NCBI RefSeq assembly: GCF_020176715.1 | Contig: NZ_JAIVMF010000012.1 | Span: forward strand, 80,087 to 144,086 | DNA length: 64,000 bases | Direction: 5' to 3' | From: Stappia stellulata | Lineage (GTDB): Bacteria; Pseudomonadota; Alphaproteobacteria; Rhizobiales; Stappiaceae | Shown: piece after piece, positions 57,152 to 64,000 of the stretch | Layout: each line of letters starts with the position of its first letter | How positions within the stretch are numbered: position 1 is the first letter of the stretch | Notes under the pieces: generated by a model | Told to the model about the DNA's origin: nothing | The model's input: only the letters and a program-made list of their open reading frames with translations | Databases searched by the model: none | Translations under genes and position numbers: made by a program

Positions 57152-58501
57152 ATGACTGATACCGACGCTATTGCAGCACGCCGTGCATTTTATCAAATCG
57201 ATCAATCCGTTATGAGCTTGCTTCGGGAGATCAAGCCGACGCTTCTTCAGGCGTTGCCGGAGATCCTGGACGCCTTTTATGCCCATGTGGGGAATTTTCC
57301 CGAGACCCAGGCCTTCTTCAAGAATGCCAAGCACATGGAACATGCCAAGGAGATGCAACTGCGTCACTGGGACACCATCACGGATGGGTTGTTCGACGCG
57401 CATTACGTTGCGTCCGTGACCAAGGTCGGCGAGGCGCACAACCGCCTTGGACTGGAGCCGAAATGGTATATCGGCGGCTACAATTTCCTGGTCGCCGGTC
57501 TCCTGCAGACCATTCAAGAGGCCTGTGCCGGTTCGCTCCTGCGGCGTGGCGATCCGGAGCGGATGGCCCGGCTACAGAAGGCGGTGCTGTCGGCTGCCAT
57601 GCTCGACATGGATCTGGCGATCTCGGTCTATATCGAGGCGGGACGTCGCGATCGCAGGGACACGCTCGAGCGCATCGCCGGGGAATTCGAGGCGGCCGTG
57701 GCAACGGTTGTGGAGACCTGTGTTGCCACAGCGTCCGCGCTCGATGCGACGTCCAATGATCTTGGAGAGGTCGCAGAACAGACAACGGAACGCTCCCGCT
57801 TTGCGCAAGGGGCTGCCGCGGAAGCCTCGCAGAATGTCCAGGCCGTCGCGTCTGCCGCCGAAGAGCTCAGCGCCAGCATCCAGGAAATCGCCCGCCAGGT
57901 GAGCGAGGCGACCCGCATTTCCGACCTTGCGGTGAGCAATGCGGCGAAATCGAACGAGAAGATCGGCTCGCTGACGGCCGCCTCGCAAAAAATAGGCGAC
58001 ATCGTCAAGCTGATCTCCGACATCGCGGAACAGACCAACCTCCTGGCGCTCAATGCGACCATCGAGGCGGCACGGGCAGGCGAGGCAGGCAAGGGCTTCG
58101 CCGTGGTTGCCGCCGAGGTCAAGGGGCTTGCGGAACAGACGGCCAAGGCGACGGCGGAGATCGCCGCCCAGATTGGCGAGATCCAGTCCGCAACCAACGA
58201 GTCCGCGGAAGCCATTGGCGGCGTGTCGTCAACCATTCAGAACATGAACGACATCTCGACGGCGATTGCAGCCGCCGTGGAGGAACAAGGCGCCGCCACC
58301 GGCGAGATTTCCCGCAACATCTCGCAAGCCTCCGACGGGACGGGTCGGGTCACGGCCAGCACCCATGACATCGGCGGAGCTGCCGAACGCGGACGCACGG
58401 TTGCGGGCCAGGTTCGCGAGCATTCCTCGGCGCTGAACGCCCATATCGCCGATCTGGACGGCCGCATGCGCGAGTTGATCCAGACCGTGCGCGCCGCCTG
58501 A
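57152..58501 (+). CDS. Globin-coupled methyl-accepting chemotaxis protein
   Basis: A 449-residue soluble chemoreceptor: N-terminal protoglobin domain (about 10-160) and MCP signalling domain, no membrane segments. The proximal haem histidine is probably H96 in [18 protein letters not shown], as in HemAT-type sensors that bind O2. The kinase-control tip is [20 protein letters not shown], followed by [15 protein letters not shown]. It should sense oxygen and signal to CheA. No che genes are nearby. The protein ends in VRAA. Confidence 0.92.
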   Translation: MTDTDAIAARRAFYQIDQSVMSLLREIKPTLLQALPEILDAFYAHVGNFPETQAFFKNAKHMEHAKEMQLRHWDTITDGLFDAHYVASVTKVGEAHNRLGLEPKWYIGGYNFLVAGLLQTIQEACAGSLLRRGDPERMARLQKAVLSAAMLDMDLAISVYIEAGRRDRRDTLERIAGEFEAAVATVVETCVATASALDATSNDLGEVAEQTTERSRFAQGAAAEASQNVQAVASAAEELSASIQEIARQVSEATRISDLAVSNAAKSNEKIGSLTAASQKIGDIVKLISDIAEQTNLLALNATIEAARAGEAGKGFAVVAAEVKGLAEQTAKATAEIAAQIGEIQSATNESAEAIGGVSSTIQNMNDISTAIAAAVEEQGAATGEISRNISQASDGTGRVTASTHDIGGAAERGRTVAGQVREHSSALNAHIADLDGRMRELIQTVRAA

Positions 58502-58512
58502 CGCTGTCGCGT

Positions 58513-59289
58513 TTACCGCAGCCAGGGATCGAGCAGCGGCAGGCTCGAGATCGCGGAAAACAGGATGATCCCGTAGGCCACCGGACGGTAGGCCTGCGGC
58601 GACGCCGTTCCGAAGCCGCGTGCGCCGAGAAAAATCGCCAGTCCATAGACCGGGGCGAGCACGAGGAAGAGTGCAAACACCGCGCGCGAATAAAATCCGT
58701 TGAACATGAAGGCCGCGAAAGCGGCGATGCCCGCCAGCGCGAAGAAGGTGATCAGATTGGCGCGGATCACCGACGGCGGTTTGGGGCCGGCGGCCCAGAA
58801 CACGACGACGGGCGGGGCGGAGACCTGCGAGACGCCCGCCAGCAGGCCGGCGAAGGCGCCGACCCCGAAGGACGCGAGGCGGCCGGGCGCACGCGTGTAG
58901 CGATAGCCGAAGACGAGCAGCGCCAGCGCGATCAGCACGATCGCCGACAGGCTCCAGCGCAGGTAGAGCGTATCGGCCCGGGCAAGGATCCATGCGCCGA
59001 GCGGAACGACGAGCGACGCGCCGACACAGGCAGGGATCACTGTCGGCCAGTCGCAGCGCCTGACGGCGCCTGCGAGAAGCGGCAGGGTGACCAGCGTGTC
59101 GAGCAGCAGGAAGCTGGCCGCGGCGGCGGGCGGCTCGATCACGCTTGCGGCGGCCGGCATGAAGATCATCGCGGCGCCGAACCCGGAAAAACCCCGCACC
59201 GCCCCGGCCAGGGCGATTGCCGCGATCAGGAGCGCGAGCGTTCCGGGGGCCGGAAGCTGCGCGAAAAGGTCGGCGAGAGCTGACGGCAT
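58513..59289 (-). CDS. TauE/SafE-family permease (2)
   Basis: A 258-residue membrane protein with about eight helices. The family signature [16 protein letters not shown] near the N-terminus and [14 protein letters not shown] in the second half identify the TauE/SafE group of anion exporters. The ATG at 59289 begins the conserved part. It is convergent with the chemoreceptor (11 bases between stops) and divergent from ruvC. The substrate is unknown. Confidence 0.88.
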   Translation of the reverse strand: MPSALADLFAQLPAPGTLALLIAAIALAGAVRGFSGFGAAMIFMPAAASVIEPPAAAASFLLLDTLVTLPLLAGAVRRCDWPTVIPACVGASLVVPLGAWILARADTLYLRWSLSAIVLIALALLVFGYRYTRAPGRLASFGVGAFAGLLAGVSQVSAPPVVVFWAAGPKPPSVIRANLITFFALAGIAAFAAFMFNGFYSRAVFALFLVLAPVYGLAIFLGARGFGTASPQAYRPVAYGIILFSAISSLPLLDPWLR

Positions 59290-59491
59290 GTCGTTCCGTT
59301 CGAATGCGTGGGGTCGTCGGCGAGGCTCCGGGAGCGGGGCAGGATGGTTGCTGCAGACCTGCGAGCGTCCCAGTGGAGCGGCAAGCGCGGCAAAAGGCAA
59401 GCCCGCCGTGCCATGGATGCGTGCAGGAAAACGGCGGCCTGCCGGCGCGCCCTCTGGTCACGGCGCGCGATTGGCGTTACCGATTTGTTCC

Positions 59492-60007
59492 ATGACAGCG
59501 CCGATTCGAATCCTCGGGATTGATCCCGGCTTGCGCCGCACCGGCTGGGGGCTGATCGCTGCCAGCGGCAACCGGTTGACGTTTCTCGGCAGCGGCACGG
59601 TGATTTCCGACAATCGAAAGCCGTTGGCCGACCGTTTGCGCCAGTTGCACGACGGTTTGCAGGCGGTTGTCGCCGACAGCGCCCCGGACGAGGCGGCGGT
59701 GGAACTGACCTTCGTCAACAAGGATGCCGGCGCGACGCTGAAACTTGGACAGGCGCGCGGCATCGCCTTGCTCGTTCCCGCGCTCAACGGTCTTGCGGTG
59801 GCCGAATATGCGCCGAACCTGGTCAAAAAGACCGTGGTCGGCACCGGTCACGCGGACAAGGACCAGATCCGGATGATGGTGAAGGTGCTGATGCCGCGCG
59901 CCACCTTCAACTCCGACGATGCGGCCGACGCGCTGGCCATCGCCGTGTGCCACGCCCAGCATCGCGGCGCGCGCGCCATCGCCCGGATCGCGGAGGGGCT
60001 CGCCTGA
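59492..60007 (+). CDS. ruvC: Holliday junction resolvase RuvC
   Basis: A 171-residue endonuclease that cuts Holliday junctions in recombinational repair. The first catalytic aspartate is D11 in [12 protein letters not shown]; the glutamate in VELTFV and acidic residues near the C-terminus ([10 protein letters not shown]) complete the site. The ATG at 59492 fits the family start. Its stop overlaps ruvA by one base (TGATG). Confidence 0.95.
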   Translation: MTAPIRILGIDPGLRRTGWGLIAASGNRLTFLGSGTVISDNRKPLADRLRQLHDGLQAVVADSAPDEAAVELTFVNKDAGATLKLGQARGIALLVPALNGLAVAEYAPNLVKKTVVGTGHADKDQIRMMVKVLMPRATFNSDDAADALAIAVCHAQHRGARAIARIAEGLA

Positions 60008-60621
60008 TGATCGGAAAACTGAAGGGCCGCGTGGACGAGATCGGCGACGATCACCTGATCCTCGACGTCGGCGGCGTCGGCTATCTCGTCTATTGCCCGG
60101 CGCGGGTGCTGCAGGGGCTGCCGTCGCCCGGCGAGGCGGCCGCGCTTCACATCGAGACCATCGTGCGCGAGGACATGATCCGGCTCTACGGCTTTTCCTC
60201 GCGCGCCGAACAGGCGTGGTTCCAGCTTCTGATGACCGTTCAGGGCGTCGGCGCCAAGGTGGCGCTTGCGGCGCTCGGCGTTCTGTCGGCCTCTGAGATC
60301 GCCAATGCGATCGCGCTGGGCGACACGGCCGCGATCACGCGTACGCCCGGCATCGGCAAGCGCGTGGCGGAGCGCATCGTCACCGAGCTGAAGAGCAAGG
60401 CGCCGGCCTATGCCAGCGTCGATGCGGGCACGCTCTCCGTATCGCAGCAGGCGTCCAGCGGCGCGCCGTCCTCGGTCGGCGACGCCGTCTCCGCGCTGGT
60501 CAATCTCGGCTATCCGTCCGCGCAGGCGAGCGCGGCCGTCTCCAAGGCGGTCAAGTCGGCCGGCGAGGGGGCTGACACGGCGACGCTCATCCGGCTTGGT
60601 CTCAAGGAGCTGTCGGCATGA
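60007..60621 (+). CDS. ruvA: Holliday junction DNA helicase subunit RuvA
   Basis: A 204-residue RuvA with the OB-fold N-terminus ([19 protein letters not shown]), two helix-hairpin-helix motifs ([12 protein letters not shown] and [16 protein letters not shown]) and a C-terminal RuvB-binding domain. It binds junction DNA and loads RuvB. Its start overlaps the ruvC stop and its end overlaps ruvB as ATGA. Confidence 0.96.
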   Translation: MIGKLKGRVDEIGDDHLILDVGGVGYLVYCPARVLQGLPSPGEAAALHIETIVREDMIRLYGFSSRAEQAWFQLLMTVQGVGAKVALAALGVLSASEIANAIALGDTAAITRTPGIGKRVAERIVTELKSKAPAYASVDAGTLSVSQQASSGAPSSVGDAVSALVNLGYPSAQASAAVSKAVKSAGEGADTATLIRLGLKELSA

Positions 60622-61670
60622 GCGAGACCGATCCCCGGCTGGTGACGTCAGAGGTGCGCGGCGACGAGATCGACACGACGATGCGTCCGCAGGTGCTCGA
60701 CGATTTCGTCGGCCAGGCGCAGGCGCGCGCCAATCTCAAGGTGTTCATCGGCGCGGCCAAGGCGCGCGGCGAGGCGCTCGATCATGTGCTCTTCGTCGGA
60801 CCTCCGGGGCTGGGCAAGACGACGCTGGCGCAGATCATGGCGCGCGAACTTGGCGTCAATTTCCGCGCGACCTCCGGACCGGTGATCGCCAAGGCCGGCG
60901 ATCTGGCGGCGCTTCTGACCAATCTGGAAGAGCGCGACGTGCTCTTCATTGATGAGATCCACCGGCTCAATCCGGCGGTGGAGGAAGTGCTCTATCCGGC
61001 GATGGAGGATTTCCAGCTCGATCTCATCATCGGCGAGGGGCCGGCGGCGCGCTCGGTGAAGATCGATCTCGCCAAATTCACCCTGGTCGCGGCGACGACG
61101 CGTCTCGGGCTTTTGACCACGCCCTTGCGCGACCGCTTCGGCATTCCGGTCCGGCTGCAGTTCTATACGACCGAGGAGCTGGAGCTGATCGTCACGCGCG
61201 GCGCGCGGCTGCTCGGCATCGGCATGAGCCCGGACGGCTCGCGGGAGATCGCGCGGCGCGCGCGCGGCACGCCGCGCATCGCCGGCCGGCTGTTGCGCCG
61301 GGTGCGGGATTTCGCGGTCGTTGCCGGTCAGGAGACGGTGGATGCCGGCATCGCGGACCGGGCGCTGACCCAGCTTGAGGTCGACAGCGCCGGGCTCGAC
61401 CAGCTCGACCGCCGCTATCTCAACCAGATCGCGCTGAAATTCGGCGGCGGACCGGTCGGCATCGAGACCATCGCCGCCGCCCTGTCGGAGCCGCGCGACG
61501 CGATCGAGGAGATCGTCGAGCCCTATCTGATCCAGCAGGGCTACATCCAGCGCACGCCGCGCGGACGGATCCTGACGCCGACGGCGTTCCAGCATCTCGG
61601 ACTTGCGGTGCCGGGAAGCGTCAATCCGCTGCAGCCTGGCCTCTTCACCGAGGACGGCAATGACGCGTGA
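60618..61670 (+). CDS. ruvB: Holliday junction DNA helicase subunit RuvB
   Basis: A 350-residue AAA+ motor for branch migration. Walker [12 protein letters not shown], Walker [11 protein letters not shown], sensor 1 [17 protein letters not shown] and the arginine region near the end of the ATPase are present, then a winged-helix domain ([17 protein letters not shown]). It overlaps ruvA by four bases and ybgC by eleven. Confidence 0.97.
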   Translation: MSETDPRLVTSEVRGDEIDTTMRPQVLDDFVGQAQARANLKVFIGAAKARGEALDHVLFVGPPGLGKTTLAQIMARELGVNFRATSGPVIAKAGDLAALLTNLEERDVLFIDEIHRLNPAVEEVLYPAMEDFQLDLIIGEGPAARSVKIDLAKFTLVAATTRLGLLTTPLRDRFGIPVRLQFYTTEELELIVTRGARLLGIGMSPDGSREIARRARGTPRIAGRLLRRVRDFAVVAGQETVDAGIADRALTQLEVDSAGLDQLDRRYLNQIALKFGGGPVGIETIAAALSEPRDAIEEIVEPYLIQQGYIQRTPRGRILTPTAFQHLGLAVPGSVNPLQPGLFTEDGNDA

Positions 61671-62127
61671 GGCGGGGTCCTGGCCCGATCTCGCCGGCCG
61701 TTTGACGGCAGACGGCCATGTGCTGCCGGTCAGGGTCTATTACGAGGACACGGATTTCACCGGCGTGGTCTATCACGCCGCCTATCTGAAGTTCATCGAG
61801 CGCGGGCGATCCGATTTCCTGCGCCTGTGCGGTATTCATCACGCGGAATTGAGCGATGGCGTGCATGGCGAGGTTTTGGCCTTTGCCGTGCGGCGGATGG
61901 AGATCGACTTCCACGCGCCGGCGCGTGTCGACGATCTCCTGGAAATCGTCACGCGGCTGGAAAGCGCGCGCGGGGCAAGGCTGTGCCTGACGCAGGAGGT
62001 GCGCCGCGCGGAAACGCTGCTGTTTTCGGCCAGCGTCACCGTTGCGGTGATCTCGGCGGAAGGGCGTCCGCGCCGCCTTCCGGCGCGGCTTGCCGCCCGG
62101 TTGCAGGGACCGGCCGCGGCCGTCTGA
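61660..62127 (+). CDS. ybgC: Tol-Pal-associated acyl-CoA thioesterase YbgC
   Basis: A 155-residue hot-dog-fold thioesterase; the active-site segment is [19 protein letters not shown] with the catalytic aspartate. YbgC hydrolyses acyl-CoA or acyl-carrier thioesters and is genetically linked to tol-pal. CGAGGACGGCA before the ATG at 61660 supports this start. It overlaps the end of ruvB by eleven bases. tolQ follows after 242 bases. Confidence 0.92.
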   Translation: MTREAGSWPDLAGRLTADGHVLPVRVYYEDTDFTGVVYHAAYLKFIERGRSDFLRLCGIHHAELSDGVHGEVLAFAVRRMEIDFHAPARVDDLLEIVTRLESARGARLCLTQEVRRAETLLFSASVTVAVISAEGRPRRLPARLAARLQGPAAAV

Positions 62128-62185
62128 CCCTTTGGCGCGACGGATTCGCGTCCGGAGATCCTCCCGTCTTAACCGCGCGGTAACC

Positions 62186-62224
62186 TTAACGCCTGCTTAA
62201 TGCCGGAGAAATTCGGCGGATACA
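62186..62224 (+). promoter_or_regulatory. CtrA-type box at the putative tolQ promoter
   Basis: TTAA-CGCCTGC-TTAA (62186-62200) is an exact TTAA-N7-TTAA site for the cell-cycle regulator CtrA. Its second half overlaps a -35-like TTAATG (62197-62202) and GATACA (62219-62224) lies 16 bases on as a -10, the arrangement of CtrA-activated promoters. A third TTAA stands at 62169. Confidence 0.6.
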
Positions 62225-62369
62225 GTCCCAGTTTCGCCAAAATCCCTCGCCATTGAGGCGGGTGACTCAGCGAACATGACTGGTCCGGATACTGGTTCCG
62301 GATGACGGGCAACAGGCGGCCGATCCGGCAGACGTGCCGATGACATCGGGCAAGAGGTCCTTTTACATA

Positions 62370-63083
<714 letters not shown>

Positions 63084-63086
63084 GCC

Positions 63087-63536
63087 ATGGGCATGCAGCT
63101 CGGCGCATCGGATGATGCGGGCGGCGGCCGCCGCCGCCGTCGCCGTCGCCATCAGCCGATGAGCGAGATCAACGTCACGCCCTTTGTCGACGTGATGCTG
63201 GTGCTTCTGATCATCTTCATGGTGGCGGCGCCGCTCCTGACCGTCGGCGTGCCGCTCGACCTGCCGGAAACCCAGGCGAAACCGCTTGAGGGCGCGACCG
63301 AGCCGATCACGATCTCGGTTGCCGCCGACGGGCGGATCTTCATGCAGGAAACGGAAATCGCCGCCGACGAGGTGATCCCGACGCTCGAGGCGATCGCCCA
63401 GAACGGCTACGACGAACGGATCTACGTGCGCGGCGACGAGAACGCCGACTACGGCACGATCATGCGGGTCATGGGGCGGATCAACGCGGCCGGCTACAAG
63501 CGGCTTGGCCTCGTGACGCTGGAAGAGCAGCAGTAG
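63087..63536 (+). CDS. tolR: Tol-Pal system protein TolR
   Basis: A 149-residue protein with a basic Gly/Arg-rich N-terminus, one membrane helix starting at INVTPFVDVMLVLLIIFMV (the aspartate is the proton-path residue), and a periplasmic domain ending LGLVTLEEQQ. GAGAGGAGCTGAGCC leads to the ATG three bases after tolQ stops. Confidence 0.95.
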   Translation: MGMQLGASDDAGGGRRRRRRRHQPMSEINVTPFVDVMLVLLIIFMVAAPLLTVGVPLDLPETQAKPLEGATEPITISVAADGRIFMQETEIAADEVIPTLEAIAQNGYDERIYVRGDENADYGTIMRVMGRINAAGYKRLGLVTLEEQQ

Positions 63537-63556
63537 ATGAGGAGCCTTTTCGGGTA

Positions 63557-64000
63557 ATGCGTGTCGGCCTGATCGCATCGATCGGCGGCCATTTGGCCGT
63601 GCTGGTTTGGGGAGTGGTGTCATTTCCCGAAGCGCGTCCGTTCGACGTCGGGCCGGTGGACACGCTGCCGGTCGACCTTGTGCCGATTTCGGAGATCACC
63701 CGCCTGCGCATCGGTGAAAAGGACGCGGAAGTTCGCGAGATCGAGGCGACCAAGCCGGCGGAAAAGCCGGCACCCGAGCCCGACCCCGAGACGCCGCCTG
63801 CCGAGACCGTGGCCGAGAAACCCCGGGAAGCCGCGCCGGAACCGACGCCGGCGCCCGCCCCCGCACCCGCGCCGGCACCAGCCCCGGAACCGACACCGCC
63901 GGCGCCGCCGGAACCCGCACCCGAGCCGGAACCGGCTCCCCAGGCGGCCGAGGCGGATAGAAGGCCGGCGACGTGCGCGGGATCCTTCCCGCCGCCTCGG
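63557..64000 (+). CDS. tolA: TolA-like protein, truncated by the window edge
   Basis: The frame is open from ATG 63557 to the end (148 codons). An N-terminal helix (residues 2-24, ASIGGHLAVLVWGVVSF) with a TolA-type SxGxH motif (SIGGH) anchors the protein; then a Pro/Ala/Glu-rich linker with repeated PAPAP units (about 85-130) begins. TolA spans the periplasm to Pal. The last 18 codons lose the Pro/Glu bias. Position after tolR supports tolA. Confidence 0.85.
   Translation, partial: MRVGLIASIGGHLAVLVWGVVSFPEARPFDVGPVDTLPVDLVPISEITRLRIGEKDAEVREIEATKPAEKPAPEPDPETPPAETVAEKPREAAPEPTPAPAPAPAPAPAPEPTPPAPPEPAPEPEPAPQAAEADRRPATCAGSFPPPR

Overview
The window is a GC-rich chromosomal stretch from an alphaproteobacterium, most probably of the order Hyphomicrobiales (Rhizobiales-like, perhaps a Stappia/Roseibium-type lineage). 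The evidence is the set of alphaproteobacterial families present: CpdR, GapR (DUF2312), TrcR (DUF1013), DUF1036, DUF1192, DUF1244, DUF1465, DUF882, DUF4164, aa3-type cytochrome oxidase subunit IV and a three-gene pnt operon. The neighbourhoods zapA-6S RNA-5-FCL, ruvCAB-ybgC-tolQRA and tkt-gap-pgk-fba are also typical. I see no insertion sequence, integrase, phage module, CRISPR array or toxin-antitoxin pair. The window is core genome.

Layout. 0-9.4 kb: an N-formylglutamate amidohydrolase-family gene, the ClpXP adaptor/response regulator cpdR, tRNA-Val(GAC), cysteine-free ribosomal protein L36, a TPR protein that may be leaderless, an alpha/beta hydrolase, a minus-strand glycerate kinase-DUF1036-pyruvate kinase operon, a second N-formylglutamate amidohydrolase paralogue, DUF1244 and gapR. 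9.4-17.3 kb (minus): pepF, a DUF3445 haem-enzyme-like protein, an ABC1/UbiB-type kinase, a cytochrome oxidase subunit IV and the split transhydrogenase pntAA-AB-B. 17.4-24.5 kb: an NtrC-type sigma-54 activator, an L,D-transpeptidase, a DUF882 peptidase-like protein and a TPR lipoprotein, which looks like an envelope block. 24.7-31.2 kb: rpsU, a MATE pump, purK/purE, two YdcH-like small proteins and an acyl-CoA synthetase. 31.2-41.2 kb: a TauE/SafE permease, propionyl-CoA synthetase, an SDR, an MsbA-like ABC exporter, L31, DUF1465, DUF1192, a quinone oxidoreductase and trcR.

41.2-52.8 kb is almost entirely minus strand. In transcription order it holds tkt, gap, a 65-residue membrane protein, pgk, class I fba, a degenerate ThiE-like gene, a Sel1-repeat protein, efp, suhB and a MotA/ExbB-OmpA motor-like pair. 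53-58.5 kb (plus) carries a DUF4164 coiled-coil gene (probable ZauP counterpart), zapA, 6S RNA, 5-formyl-THF cyclo-ligase, a YmdB-like phosphodiesterase, yebC and a soluble globin-coupled chemoreceptor behind an unusually AT-rich leader. 58.5-64 kb has a second TauE/SafE permease, then ruvC-ruvA-ruvB-ybgC with overlapping or nearly abutting ends, and tolQ-tolR-tolA, the last cut by the window edge. tolQ is preceded by a perfect TTAA-N7-TTAA CtrA-type box.

How it fits together: the central carbon genes form two co-directional groups (upper glycolysis/Calvin-type enzymes, and glycerate kinase with pyruvate kinase). Several genes act in the alphaproteobacterial cell cycle (cpdR, gapR, trcR, zapA and its partner, tol). 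I did not find a clearly new multi-gene system. The best leads are the ThiE-like protein that lacks its substrate motif, the non-flagellar MotA/OmpA pair, the leaderless TPR promoter with an operator-like repeat, an iterated TGTGGA array, the globin receptor with a base-paired ribosome-binding site, and a possible small RNA after the DUF1192 gene.
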